A stretch of 37,148 nt of DNA from a virus (IMGVR_UViG_3300021964_000198:1-37148), one strand, 5' to 3'; positions 17,009 to 26,520 are shown, counted from the first letter of the stretch. Notes: a model not told the origin generated them from the letters alone. Made by a program: numbers and translations.

Positions 17009-20000
17009 TTAGAAAGTTCCACCGTCGATTGTAAAGTTGTTTATATAACTTAAATCGATCCCAGAGCCTTCAATGTCCTGACCAACATAAATGTCTCTAC
17101 CAACACCCATGCCGCCTTCTACTACCAATGCACCTGTAGTTGTACTTGCTGCTTCAGTAGTTGATTCAACTACTACTTCTTGAGCAACGTTTAGCTTTTC
17201 TTTAATGCCAACGCCGCCTTCGATAACTAGTGCTCCTGTAGTACTATCGGTTGACCCTGTAGTATCTTGTAGTCTTGCGATACCTGCTACATACAAACTC
17301 TTACCAATGCCAACACCGCCTTCAACAACAACTGCACCGCTAGATGTACTTGTTGAATCTACAGTATTTGTAGCATTGATTATTCCGTCTACGTAGATGT
17401 TTTCTGCAACACCGATGCCGCCTTTGAATATTACTCCGCCAGTTAATGAACTAGTGCTTCCGTCTAAGGATTCAAAGACTGTTTGTCCGTTTACTGCACC
17501 AAAGCTAATGCTTATAGCACTGTTAAACGCTCTTAAGAACTGAATATTATCTCTTAATAAATCAAAGTTTTGTTGTGCAGTATTAATACTGCCGCCTTCA
17601 ACTGCTAGGTCGCCAAATACGTTAATATTTTCACCAACACCTAAGCCGCCGCCGATAACAACAGCACCTGAGTTATATGCTAAAGATCCAGCGTTTGAGT
17701 TAAATCTTGTTGTACCAGCTGCATTACCAAAGCTAATATTAGTTGCTTGTCCAAATGCATTAACTGTTGTAGCAGTTGTATTAAATACGTTTTGTGTTGT
17801 CTGACTTCCATACAAGTCTCCCTGTATAAACAGTTCACCTTCAACAGTCATATTACTCATTGATACAACACGACCGTTACCAGCAGCATCTAACTGCAAC
17901 GGCGCATTAGTGTCTAATGTAGTAATACGTGTTCCAAATACACCTATTTGATCAAAGTATACATTTTTTAAGAAATACGAATCTTCAGCAACAGTTAAGA
18001 AATCAGTAAATACTTCAGGTACATTTAAGTTAGCAGTAACGTTTAAAATACCGTCGACTGTTGTGTTACCATTTAACTGCGTTGGAACATTAACAACTAG
18101 TTCGGTGTCATCAAACTGCAAGTTATCACTTGTTTGTATTTCATTTTGAAAATCAATGTATGCTAGTCTGTTTGTTAGTTCACCTGTAACAAACATTCTA
18201 GGAGATGTTACCCAGTTACTTGCATTAAGAACACCAGTAACATTAGTGTCAGCTTCAAGATTAATATTTCCTGTACCGTTAACTAGAATATCAATATCCG
18301 AGTTTGACGCTGTAGTTCTTATAAGGTTGCCTTCGATTCGCAAGTTACCATCAACTAAAATGCCGCCTTGGAAACCTTGGTTGTTTAATCTAGCAAGTTC
18401 AACTCCGCCGCCGTAGAAGTACAGTGTGTTTTCGTTTGCGCCTGGTGAAGTTTCTGGTAAAATATAAGTGTCACCGTCTACGTCTCGAACGCCGCCTAGC
18501 GAGCTCCATGCTACTCCGTTATAACCTTCGTATTGATTAGTATCTGTATTAAAACGAACTTGTCCTACTTCACCAAGAGGTCTAACCCCGTCGCCGCCGA
18601 TTGGAAGTACTAATGCAGATGCGCCTATTATTCTAACTTGTCCAGTTCCTGATGGTGCTATTTCGATATCTGCAGAACTGTTTGTAGTACTGATTCTATT
18701 TTGGAATATTCTAAACTCTTCAGTATTAATAGTTCCAATAAATGCTTCTTTAAACATCGATGTAGTATGACCAATATCATATGCCATGTCTACATCAGGA
18801 ATAATGTCACTTGCATAGTTTGCCGCTGCTAAACTTGTTACAGTAAGTCTTGCGTTTGTAGCATTAATAGTGCCGCCCGGAAGTGTTAAGTCGCCTTCAA
18901 TATGTACACCTTTATTAAAGAAGAACTCGCCTGTTCCGCCTGGAGTTATTTCAAAACGATAGTCAGTGTTTATATCCGTCATCTTCATGACATCGTTTTC
19001 AAATGTAAAGTTATTATTACTAAAACGTGTACTGTTTACTGTAAAGTCATCAAAACTCCACTGTGATATAAGTGTGCCGCCGGCATATATATCAAATCTA
19101 TTATCATTTGAACCAGGTGATACTTCTGGAGTAATATAAGTGTCACCGTCAATATCTTTAACGCCACCTAGTGAACTCCACGCAGTACCTTGATAGCCTT
19201 CAAACTGTTGAATCTGTGTGTTAAAACGTATGCCACCTGTGATTGGTGATGCTCCGCGTTCAGCTGTACTACCTACAGGAACTTTCATAAACGAATAACC
19301 GTTAATGAGAACTCTACCTGCGCCTGCTGGTTCTAGTTCTAAGTCCTGGTTAGTTATTCCTACACTTATTTTGTTATTTTCAATAATAAGGTCATCAACA
19401 ATAATCTTACTACCGTAAATGTCGCCCCATACTGCATCAGGAGCACCTAAGTCCCAAATACCATTAAAATCAGGTGATGGTTGTATATTGCTTTCAACAT
19501 AAGATTTAAATCTAGTAACATGCGGATACGGATCTGCTGGTTGGAAGGGATCTGTTCCTAAGTCAATATTGCCGCGTAATACAATAGGTTCGCCTGTGAT
19601 CTCAACTTGTTGAGTTCCGCTTGCTGCATTAATAGTAATAGTACCTTCGTCGGAGAACAAACTTAATGCATCTAACGAGTCTATTTCAAGTATGTCTGTA
19701 GAACCAATACCGTTGTTAGCAAATGTTAAAAATCCAGTAGTTACTTCAGTAGCAGTAATACTACTCTTATTTCCAGCGCCGTCGTCAAATACAAGGCCAC
19801 CTGCTAATGCACCAAAGTTAAGACCGCCGCCGTCTATTTGTACTTCGCCAGTTTCTTGTGATACATAAAACAAGTCACCTACACGGAAATCACCTAAGTG
19901 ATCTGTAGAAGTGTAACGTACTTTACCGCCATTAAGTTCAACAACTTCGTTAGCTTGTATTGCATCTGATGCACGGTTTGATGTTAGTTTTCCTGCGCCA

Positions 20001-21511
20001 ATGTATCCAAAGTTGTGACTTACTAGTCTTAAACTTACACCCGGACCGTCTGCAATAACACCAGTGTTACCATAAACCATCGCCGAGCCAATCGCACGTA
20101 GTTCTGCACCAAACTCAAACTTTGTAACTTCTACAATGCGTTCTGCTTGTACACCAGAAACTGTACCAATAATCGAACCACCTTGGCCGTATTGCGGTGT
20201 AAAGTCTACACCATCAAGTCCTGTGTATAAGCCTGTAATAGATAATGTTTGTGTTGCAACGTCCCAACTAGATATTTGGAACTGTGCTACTGTTGATCCA
20301 TCTGTTGATGTATAACGTACAGTTTCTCCCGGAATAAAGTTTCCGCCTGTTACGTTTTCTACAATAACATATGTTTGACCTGTGCCGCCCCACCCTTGCT
20401 GACTTGTTGTTGCATGAAACGCAATGTCTGCTAGATATACAAATGAGTTTAAATATTCTATTCTAATACCGTTAGTTGCAACGATTGCTGTCTGTCCCGG
20501 TATAAAGAATGTTACTTCGTTTACAAGGAAGCTAGGTTCGATCGAACTTCTATTAATGTATTGTGCATCTGCTTTTAGACCACGACCTGCGTCTCCTGCA
20601 TCAAAGCCCCAAGGATCGTCAGGCGAGTTAATGCCTAATCTTACACTTGAACCAAAGTTTAGAACAGTAACGTTCATAATGTATGGGCCACGATCAAAAG
20701 TAGATGTTGTTGATTCGTCAAAACAGAACGCATAACCTCTATCGTTAACTGCGTCATATTCCATTTCACGAACTGTTAAATCTTTTACTGTAGCTCCGCC
20801 CCTAAACTGAAAACCGTTTTGAGTACGTGTTGCAGCAGTTGGTTTAATCTGTGTTGAGCGAATGCCTTGACCTGTAATACTTACACCTGGAAAGACAGTT
20901 AGTGGAAATATTTCTTCAAATGTTCCTGCGCCTATCTTGATAGTATCGCCGTTACGTGCAACAACAAGTGCTTGTCTAATAGTACGGAAAGCATCTTGCA
21001 TACTTTCACCAGTGTTACCGTCACTACCATTTACAGTAACCCAAAATGTATTACCTTCTTTCTTGGTAATGTCAACACCGTTTGCATAGATACCAGAAGT
21101 GCCTGCACTATCTAAGTACAGTCCTGTATTTGAATCTAGTGCAGAAATCCCTGTTCTGCCGCCATCGCCGTCGAGTCTTAAGTTGTTAATATCAACAACT
21201 TCGCCTGTAAATGTTGTTGCTGTTTCACCAACAGTAAGCAAGTTGTTAATAACAACGTTACCTGTTCCACTTGCTCTTAGAATAATATCGCCGTTTGAAT
21301 ATTGCGGTTCTAAGATTGTAGTTTGCAAGTTTGTTACGTTTAAAGTATCACTAATAGCAGCACTACCAGCAACGTCAAGTTCTGTTGTAGGCCTTGAACT
21401 CTTTCCTACAGCAAGTTTACTGTCTGAGGTTACTTCGCCGTAGCGATTTATTTTTAATGCTTCGTCTTTTACATTTTTAGATGCAAGTGTTGTGCGCTTT
21501 AAATACTTCAT
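17009..21511 (-). CDS. 1500-aa fibre/structural protein with beta-helix and repeats
   Basis: A repeat-built structural protein. The start has fibre-type sequence (ELDVAGSAAISDTLNV near 45-60). Around 158-220 there is a beta-helix entry (VTVNGSDGNTGESMQDAF, then AGTFEEIFPLTVFPGVSITG) of the kind seen in parallel beta-helix tail proteins. Two copies of a block of roughly 90 residues containing AWSSLGGV, DIDGDTY or DVDGDTY, and SPG occur in the middle, about 230 residues apart. The C-terminus has several copies of a TTGALVVEGGVGIG-type repeat, also present in the giant fibre gene. It starts three bases after the stop of the 110-aa gene, with a weak ribosome site. Together with the giant protein it probably forms long fibres or a distal tail part. 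The assignment to a tail fibre versus another surface structure is inferred. Confidence 0.85.
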   Translation of the reverse strand: MKYLKRTTLASKNVKDEALKINRYGEVTSDSKLAVGKSSRPTTELDVAGSAAISDTLNVTNLQTTILEPQYSNGDIILRASGTGNVVINNLLTVGETATTFTGEVVDINNLRLDGDGGRTGISALDSNTGLYLDSAGTSGIYANGVDITKKEGNTFWVTVNGSDGNTGESMQDAFRTIRQALVVARNGDTIKIGAGTFEEIFPLTVFPGVSITGQGIRSTQIKPTAATRTQNGFQFRGGATVKDLTVREMEYDAVNDRGYAFCFDESTTSTFDRGPYIMNVTVLNFGSSVRLGINSPDDPWGFDAGDAGRGLKADAQYINRSSIEPSFLVNEVTFFIPGQTAIVATNGIRIEYLNSFVYLADIAFHATTSQQGWGGTGQTYVIVENVTGGNFIPGETVRYTSTDGSTVAQFQISSWDVATQTLSITGLYTGLDGVDFTPQYGQGGSIIGTVSGVQAERIVEVTKFEFGAELRAIGSAMVYGNTGVIADGPGVSLRLVSHNFGYIGAGKLTSNRASDAIQANEVVELNGGKVRYTSTDHLGDFRVGDLFYVSQETGEVQIDGGGLNFGALAGGLVFDDGAGNKSSITATEVTTGFLTFANNGIGSTDILEIDSLDALSLFSDEGTITINAASGTQQVEITGEPIVLRGNIDLGTDPFQPADPYPHVTRFKSYVESNIQPSPDFNGIWDLGAPDAVWGDIYGSKIIVDDLIIENNKISVGITNQDLELEPAGAGRVLINGYSFMKVPVGSTAERGASPITGGIRFNTQIQQFEGYQGTAWSSLGGVKDIDGDTYITPEVSPGSNDNRFDIYAGGTLISQWSFDDFTVNSTRFSNNNFTFENDVMKMTDINTDYRFEITPGGTGEFFFNKGVHIEGDLTLPGGTINATNARLTVTSLAAANYASDIIPDVDMAYDIGHTTSMFKEAFIGTINTEEFRIFQNRISTTNSSADIEIAPSGTGQVRIIGASALVLPIGGDGVRPLGEVGQVRFNTDTNQYEGYNGVAWSSLGGVRDVDGDTYILPETSPGANENTLYFYGGGVELARLNNQGFQGGILVDGNLRIEGNLIRTTASNSDIDILVNGTGNINLEADTNVTGVLNASNWVTSPRMFVTGELTNRLAYIDFQNEIQTSDNLQFDDTELVVNVPTQLNGNTTVDGILNVTANLNVPEVFTDFLTVAEDSYFLKNVYFDQIGVFGTRITTLDTNAPLQLDAAGNGRVVSMSNMTVEGELFIQGDLYGSQTTQNVFNTTATTVNAFGQATNISFGNAAGTTRFNSNAGSLAYNSGAVVIGGGLGVGENINVFGDLAVEGGSINTAQQNFDLLRDNIQFLRAFNSAISISFGAVNGQTVFESLDGSTSSLTGGVIFKGGIGVAENIYVDGIINATNTVDSTSTSSGAVVVEGGVGIGKSLYVAGIARLQDTTGSTDSTTGALVIEGGVGIKEKLNVAQEVVVESTTEAASTTTGALVVEGGMGVGRDIYVGQDIEGSGIDLSYINNFTIDGGTF

Positions 21512-21514
21512 TCT

Positions 21515-21847
21515 TTATACTCTCACATAACTAGATGTTACGGTTACTGTGTTTGCTATACTAGCAACTACTTGGATACTATCATTTTCTTCCATAACAA
21601 ACTTTTCAGTATCCAAACTAAAACTTTCGCCTGCAGGTATCTGCAAAGTTTTCATAATAGTATTATTATCTCCAGCAGCATCGCCAGCAGCAACAACATG
21701 TATGTCTACTGTTACGTCTGTGCCAGGGGATGTATTGCACAAGATCATAATAGTGACAGCTATATCATTACCACCGCCGACAGCCTGATCGTTCAACAAT
21801 ACTTCTGTTGCGTTAGTACTCGATATTCTTACATTTTTTATAGCCAT
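21515..21847 (-). CDS. Small beta-rich virion-type protein (110 aa)
   Basis: A protein of 110 residues with alternating hydrophobic residues, many Thr and Val, and no Cys apart from one in the middle (MILCNTSPGTDV). The pattern predicts a small beta-sandwich, such as fibre-associated or capsid decoration proteins have. I do not recognise a family. A TAAGGA ribosome site lies eight bases before the ATG, and the gene sits between two structural genes with gaps of 11 and 3 bases, so it is in the same transcript. A role as a fibre adaptor, trimerisation partner or decoration protein is possible; the sequence does not settle this. Confidence 0.75.
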   Translation of the reverse strand: MAIKNVRISSTNATEVLLNDQAVGGGNDIAVTIMILCNTSPGTDVTVDIHVVAAGDAAGDNNTIMKTLQIPAGESFSLDTEKFVMEENDSIQVVASIANTVTVTSSYVRV

Positions 21848-21858
21848 CTTTTAAATCC

Positions 21859-22941
21859 TTAAAACAACAATCCATAAATGATTGCTTTTCGTCTGCTTGC
21901 TAGTTCGTCTCTACCTTCTGGAGTAGCAGCGTACAAGCCTGTGCCACCACCGCTTACTTCTCCACCATACAACTTAGTTCCAGAATCTGGAGGAGGAAGT
22001 GCAGGTTCGTTTGCGTTTTTTACCATGAATAAGTCGTCAAGTATTCGTATACTACCGGACCCGCTAACTGTTAGTGTAAGATCTGAGTTAGATCCCATAC
22101 TTTCAATCATTGAGCCGCCATCTACTGCTTTTATTCTTACACCTTCTGCATCAACTGCATTATAAAACTCAAAACCATCTTCAAGCGAAGCCCTAAATGC
22201 CGGAACATCGTCGATCTTCATTTCGATTTCACTATTTTGTGTCCAGCTAACACCTTCTTGGCGAACTGTTACAGAAGTTGTAGAGATCGGAGTAAATGTA
22301 ACTTGATCTATAAGTGTACTTGAAATAGTAGGAACACCAGTACTGTTAAGATAATCAATAATCTTCCAGTCAACATAACCTTTGTTAGTAAGGATTTTAT
22401 CATCATCGTTACCAAAGTATCCTGCTGCTCTCGGTTCTATTGATTCAGTATATGATGCACTATCAACTTCAATGGTACCAGATTGCGCAATCCCTTGGAA
22501 TAAAAACTTAGTTCCTTGATCAAGTACAATACTATTGGTTTTAATCGGAACAGGAGTTTCGATTCGTGTTCCGCCTCCAGTAAATGTTTCTTGGAAAAAG
22601 TTAATAACACCGTAGGATTGCGTACCTGTATATGCATCAGTAAATGTTATATCTTCATCGTGTACAATATAAGTGTCAGGAATACCATTACCTCTATTAA
22701 TATGTAATCCTGACTTTCTAAAACTTATAGCACCTTGTGTACCTGGATCACCTTCGTTTAAAGTTATAATAGGGTCTTTAATCGTGGTGATTGTTGACTC
22801 AACTGTAGTAGTAGCACCAGTTACAGTTAAGTTACCATCAACTATTACGTTACCAGTAGCGCCTGGATCCAGCGTGATGTTTCCACCTGGTTGGATTTTT
22901 ACCTTATAGTCGCCATCGGGTACACTAATCAATCTTAACAT
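21859..22941 (-). CDS. Fibre-type structural protein (360 aa)
   Basis: The first 70 residues contain fibre-like beta repeats (GNITLDPGATGNVIVDGN, then TVTGATTTVESTITTIKDP) also used in the larger fibre proteins downstream. The middle is beta-rich and the end (GTGLYAATPEGRDELASRR, then IIYGLLF) looks like a conserved short end domain. No signal peptide or membrane span is seen. AAGGAAAA precedes the ATG by a few bases. As first of a series of three fibre-type genes it may be the base-proximal piece that links the long fibres to the tail, by analogy with T4 where short proximal and hinge proteins join the long ones. That role is inferred from order and sequence style only. Confidence 0.75.
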   Translation of the reverse strand: MLRLISVPDGDYKVKIQPGGNITLDPGATGNVIVDGNLTVTGATTTVESTITTIKDPIITLNEGDPGTQGAISFRKSGLHINRGNGIPDTYIVHDEDITFTDAYTGTQSYGVINFFQETFTGGGTRIETPVPIKTNSIVLDQGTKFLFQGIAQSGTIEVDSASYTESIEPRAAGYFGNDDDKILTNKGYVDWKIIDYLNSTGVPTISSTLIDQVTFTPISTTSVTVRQEGVSWTQNSEIEMKIDDVPAFRASLEDGFEFYNAVDAEGVRIKAVDGGSMIESMGSNSDLTLTVSGSGSIRILDDLFMVKNANEPALPPPDSGTKLYGGEVSGGGTGLYAATPEGRDELASRRKAIIYGLLF

Positions 22942-22970
22942 TACTTTTCCTTATTCAGTAAACTTCTCTC

Positions 22971-23369
22971 TTAAGCGTCTGGCTCAAAGTCGTCTGCGTT
23001 AGTGAACGAAGTATCGTCACCAGCTTCTTCCATTTCAACTGTTGCGCCTGTGCCTGTGAAGTCCCATTTGATTTGAGAGCCGTTATCCATTGTTACTTTG
23101 CGTCCAGCAATCTTTACTACTTGACGTGCAGTACCATTGTCATCTACTGTAATGCTCATTTGTCCTGCTGTTAGTGTTCCTTGTGATGCATCTACTAATG
23201 TGCATAGTGCTTCGTTAGTTCCGTCTGTGCAGACAAACTTTTTAGATCCTTTTTGCTTAACAATCCAGCCGTTTGCTTCGGCTTGTCCTGGTGCAAAATA
23301 TCTTACTTTGATTTCGTTTCCTCCGGCAGTAGGTTCACCGAAGTATCTTTTATTAAGTGGACGTCCCAT
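22971..23369 (-). CDS. Small basic-start virion-type protein MGRPLNKRYFG (132 aa)
   Basis: I choose the ATG at 23369 because AAGGAG lies seven bases before it and the N-terminus MGRPLNKRYFG looks conserved in style with small proteins of marine T4-like phages. An in-frame ATG at 23417 with GAGG before it would add 16 residues and cannot be fully excluded. The protein is predicted beta-rich, with a Cys pair at about 70 and 79 and an acidic end (TSFTNADDFEPDA). It lies behind a late promoter and in front of the fibre genes, after the terminators of the capsid operon. A structural role such as head decoration or fibre support is likely, but I cannot name a family. Confidence 0.75.
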   Translation of the reverse strand: MGRPLNKRYFGEPTAGGNEIKVRYFAPGQAEANGWIVKQKGSKKFVCTDGTNEALCTLVDASQGTLTAGQMSITVDDNGTARQVVKIAGRKVTMDNGSQIKWDFTGTGATVEMEEAGDDTSFTNADDFEPDA

Positions 23370-23452
23370 TGTTTTCTCCTTATGTTGACGTTCTAGGTCT
23401 ACGCGGTGGGTCCGCATAAGTCCTCATCGTAGAGGATATCTCTATGACAAAA

Positions 23453-23460
23453 GTATTTAT
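23453..23460 (-). promoter_or_regulatory. T4-type late promoter for the fibre operon
   Basis: The minus strand reads GGATAAATACTTTTG, with the late core ATAAATAC, 84 bases before the ATG at 23369. It lies just after the terminator hairpins of the capsid operon, so it would start a new late transcript. The leader between promoter and gene has two small hairpins (GCGG/CCGC at 23403-23415 and CCTC/GAGG at 23422-23435). Confidence 0.65.
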
Positions 23461-23493
23461 CCAGAACGACAGAAAGGTGAAACGCACAAAAGG

Positions 23494-23528
23494 AAAAAGC
23501 CCAACACAGTTAAGCATCGGGCTTTTTT
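23494..23528. terminator. Hairpin terminator (second of two after gp23)
   Basis: Nine-base arms aaaaagccc (23494-23502) and gggcttttt (23519-23527) with a 16-base loop. The flanking A and T runs let it work on either strand. On the minus strand it comes after the stronger hairpin at 23539-23564 and probably acts as a backup stop for gp23 transcription. Confidence 0.7.
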
Positions 23529-23535
23529 AAAAGTC

Positions 23536-23564
23536 AAAAAAATAGCACCCGAAGGTGCTATTTT
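23536..23564 (-). terminator. Strong terminator of the capsid operon with a UUCG loop
   Basis: Perfect 11-bp arms at 23539-23549 and 23554-23564. The minus-strand transcript reads GGUGC after a C(UUCG)G loop, the extra-stable tetraloop, and is followed by seven U residues. It lies 21 bases past the gp23 stop codon, where a highly expressed capsid gene needs its end. Confidence 0.9.
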
Positions 23565-23585
23565 CTGTTTTATATAAAATAAAAC

Positions 23586-24758
23586 TTAGCTGAAGCTTAC
23601 GTTAGCTACAGATACTTTTTCAACGTAATCCGCTGCATTACCTAGTGATGATGCAGTGTTGTTTAGTTCAACATAACCGTAACGTGTCATGAAGCTAACA
23701 ACTGGCTCGAAAGTATCTGGGTCTAGTACGACACCGCTTGACATTAGTGGAATGTATGGGCAGTAGAACGCAGCAGCATCAGATTCGCTTGAACCTTTGT
23801 AACCAACAAGCACGTCAGTGTTGTCAGCTGCATAAGTATCAACGTATACTTTCATTGCGTTGTTTAGAGTACCAACAAACTTAGTGTTTGTAGGTGCTTC
23901 GAATGTACCTTCAGTTGTACGAGCGAACGCAGAAGTAGTTGCAGACTGTAGGATAGTTAGCGCAAATGGGCTTACTACCGCAAAGTTACCTGCACCACGA
24001 CGTGTACGCTGAGCAATCTTGTTTGCTTGACGGTTGATTAGAACCGCTAGAGCAGCATGCTCGTCGCCAACGAAAGTAGCAGTACCTGAAACAGCTGACT
24101 GGTCGTATGCTTCAGAAGCAGTACCAGCTAGTGAACGTAGGCTGTTTAGGATTTCTTGGTCAATCTCAGTTGTAATCTCTTGAGCAAGTGCTGCCATGAT
24201 TTCAGCTTCGACGTCAATGCCCTGTTGAGCTTGTGCGTCTTGAGCTGCTTCGAAAGTCCAGCGAGCTGATAGCTTGCGTGATTTCGCTTCAACAGTTTGT
24301 TTCAAGATTTGGATTGACATACGCTTGCCTGCTGCGCCTTCAAGTGAAGCAGTTGAATCTGCTTTACCGTTTGGATCAGCTGCATCATTACCAGCGTAAC
24401 CTTGAGCGATTTTGAATGGGCTTAGAGCCTCTTCGCCTGCTGTTACACCAGTTGCTGAATCAGCATAGCGTACTCTTAGTGTGTGGATTTGACCCACTGG
24501 ACCTGTCATAGGCTGTACACCAACCAACTCATTTGCAATGGTTGTTGGCATAACACGTCTGATGACTGGTAGGATGACTCTGTTTAGAGTCGCAACGTTA
24601 CCGGCAGAAGTGGCACCTGCTGTAGCACTCTCTGAAAGATACTTGCGAGTATTTTCAAGTGTTACAGCCATTACTGACTTACGATTGCCTTCAAGGCCTT
24701 CGAGCAGTGCTGTTTTAGTGTCCTGCCAGCGGCTTTCTAGTAGTTCTGACATTTTCAT
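23586..24758 (-). CDS. gp23: Major capsid protein gp23
   Basis: Main shell protein of the head, assigned by order behind gp20, gp21 and gp22 and by the stretch VGVQPMTGPVGQIHTLRVRYA, shown here in parts at about 79-98 (T4 has GVQPMNSPTGQVFALR). The N-terminal LSE-SATAG at 41-48 fits the LxE cleavage rule of the T4 prohead protease, so a mature start at Ser44 is predicted. The protein has 390 residues, much shorter than T4 gp23 (521), so the T4 insertion domain is probably reduced. Two starts are possible: the ATG at 24758 is three bases from AAGGAG, while the ATG at 24752 has the better spacing of nine. The double terminator follows directly. Confidence 0.93.
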   Translation of the reverse strand: MKMSELLESRWQDTKTALLEGLEGNRKSVMAVTLENTRKYLSESATAGATSAGNVATLNRVILPVIRRVMPTTIANELVGVQPMTGPVGQIHTLRVRYADSATGVTAGEEALSPFKIAQGYAGNDAADPNGKADSTASLEGAAGKRMSIQILKQTVEAKSRKLSARWTFEAAQDAQAQQGIDVEAEIMAALAQEITTEIDQEILNSLRSLAGTASEAYDQSAVSGTATFVGDEHAALAVLINRQANKIAQRTRRGAGNFAVVSPFALTILQSATTSAFARTTEGTFEAPTNTKFVGTLNNAMKVYVDTYAADNTDVLVGYKGSSESDAAAFYCPYIPLMSSGVVLDPDTFEPVVSFMTRYGYVELNNTASSLGNAADYVEKVSVANVSFS

Positions 24759-24765
24759 GTTCTCC

Positions 24766-25863
24766 TTATTTGATTCCCGCTAAACGACGAATGTCAAAGA
24801 CTTCTGCCCCTGATTCGCCCTTTGCACTACTAATACTAGTATTTTCTTTATTGCCTGTGATTTCTTTGCCTTCTGTCAGTGCCTTCTTCTTCGCTGGAGT
24901 TTTACCGTCGATAACTGCCGGTAGGTATTTTTCAAACTGTGCTTGTAAGCGATTAGTTTGAACTGATTCCAGTAAGTCTGTCATGATTTCCTTTTGCTCA
25001 CCGCTAAGTGGGCCTAGGAGCTCGTGAAGCTTTTCTTTTCGCATCATTATGTCTTGAGCTTCAGCGATTTCGCGCTGTTTACTCTCAACCAAAGCAGCTT
25101 TTTCAGTAATAGCTGCTTTCGCTTCTGCAAGTTCTGACTCTTTTTTAGTTAGTACTTTTAGAAGTTTAGCTGTCTCTGATTTCTCATTAAGATAGCTGTT
25201 ATTGTATTCTGATGCAAACGCTTCAAAGATCTTACGACCGAAGTCGTTGCTACGTGCAGAATCGATATCCTCTTTCAGTGTACTAATCTCTTTAGTAAGT
25301 GATTTGTTAACTGTTTCGGCAACGAGAGCTGAACTCTTTTTAACAAAAGTAGATTTTACTTTTGCAAACTGAGCTTTTGCTTCTCTTATCAATCGCACTT
25401 TAGTTTCTGCAAGATCTTTTTTATCTGTATGGAACTCTGCAATCTCCTTAGCTAGAGCTTCTACTACGAACTCTTCTAGTTGACTGTATTTCTCAGCCAT
25501 AACTTTCTGATCTTCGTGTAGCTCTGAAACTTCTTTTGCTAGTGATTCAACAACAAAGCCTTTTAGTAGATCTGCGTTTTTGCGCATTGCTACTCCGTAC
25601 TTTGCTTTTGCTTCAGCTAACTGTTTGCGATCTTCTGCAAACTCAGAAATCTCAGCTTGAAGACGGTCTTCAACTAACTTATCGATAGCTTCTACCATAA
25701 CGCCTTTGTCATGTTCGTATTTTTTAGCAAACTCTTCACGCAGTTCTGTAACTGCTGCTGTTTTTGCTTCTGTAACACGAGCATTCCATGCTTCTTCAAT
25801 CTCCGCTCTTACGTCTTCGGAAATCACGTTGTTCTCAAATAGGTTTTTTAGTGCGTCCAACAT
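24766..25863 (-). CDS. gp22: Prohead core scaffold protein gp22
   Basis: A protein of 365 residues that is almost wholly charged helix and coiled coil, with repeated units such as VEALAKEIAEFHTDKKDLAE and VVESLAKEVSELHEDQK about 35-40 residues apart. This is as expected for the internal scaffold around which the head shell forms and which the protease later digests. It lies between protease gp21 and capsid gp23, the T4 order. GGAG stands six bases before the ATG. The C-terminal part (LLGPLSGEQKEIMTDLLESV) is the less repetitive end, which in T4 is thought to contact the shell. The many Glu residues after Leu or Ile give several possible protease sites. Sure from order and composition. Confidence 0.88.
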   Translation of the reverse strand: MLDALKNLFENNVISEDVRAEIEEAWNARVTEAKTAAVTELREEFAKKYEHDKGVMVEAIDKLVEDRLQAEISEFAEDRKQLAEAKAKYGVAMRKNADLLKGFVVESLAKEVSELHEDQKVMAEKYSQLEEFVVEALAKEIAEFHTDKKDLAETKVRLIREAKAQFAKVKSTFVKKSSALVAETVNKSLTKEISTLKEDIDSARSNDFGRKIFEAFASEYNNSYLNEKSETAKLLKVLTKKESELAEAKAAITEKAALVESKQREIAEAQDIMMRKEKLHELLGPLSGEQKEIMTDLLESVQTNRLQAQFEKYLPAVIDGKTPAKKKALTEGKEITGNKENTSISSAKGESGAEVFDIRRLAGIK

Positions 25864-25877
25864 GTTTTTCTCCTCGT

Positions 25878-26501
25878 TTATCGGAGCCCGTTGATTATAT
25901 TAATCAACTGATTCTTTAGATATTTTTGTGCCTTGGCGTCTTCCCTAAGTTCTTTTGCCATTCCAAATGCCTTATACCCACCCGTGGTATTCATAAGATG
26001 CTCATAAATCGGTGTTGGGTAGGCACCTGGAGCACTTGGTTGAGCGACTACATCAACTGTTATAATCTCAAAGTCGCTTACCTCTCCGGATCCGTCTTCA
26101 CTGACATTTCCGGAACCTCTTGAACTTACACCAAGTTTAACACCGGCCTCTAGCATTGTTTTTACTAGAGACCCCATTGGTGTTGGAATAAGTTTTAGTT
26201 TTCCATAACCGTTTGGGCCATCCATCCACATTTTTGTGATCATATGGCTTACACGATCTAAGTTAACATTAAGACCCTGCGGATGATCTACTTCGCCGAG
26301 AACCGAATATCCTCCTTCAATCTGCTCGTTGAGCGTCTTGACAGCCCTGCCTATTTCATTCACGGGATACACACGCTGATTGGCATTTCTTACACCACCT
26401 TGGATGAAGATGCCGGACATGTGAAGGTCCTTTCCTTCATTAGCAGACTCAACGACCATATTAGCTTGGTCGAACGTCAAGTTCTCTTGGAGTACATTCA
26501 T
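25878..26501 (-). CDS. gp21: Prohead maturation protease gp21
   Basis: Serine protease that cuts scaffold and capsid proteins during head maturation. The catalytic His is in GEVDHP (His73), the Ser in GVSSRGSG (Ser126 or 127), and Asp150 in ITVDVV is a possible third member, the layout of T4-type prohead proteases. The length of 207 residues is close to T4 gp21 (212). The start has AAGGAG nine bases ahead. It sits directly before the scaffold gene. Both the LSE site in gp23 and Glu-rich gp22 are probable substrates. The active-site pattern is intact and there is no sign of truncation. Confidence 0.93.
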   Translation of the reverse strand: MNVLQENLTFDQANMVVESANEGKDLHMSGIFIQGGVRNANQRVYPVNEIGRAVKTLNEQIEGGYSVLGEVDHPQGLNVNLDRVSHMITKMWMDGPNGYGKLKLIPTPMGSLVKTMLEAGVKLGVSSRGSGNVSEDGSGEVSDFEIITVDVVAQPSAPGAYPTPIYEHLMNTTGGYKAFGMAKELREDAKAQKYLKNQLINIINGLR

Positions 26502-26520
26502 CTTTTAAGTCTCCTTTAGC

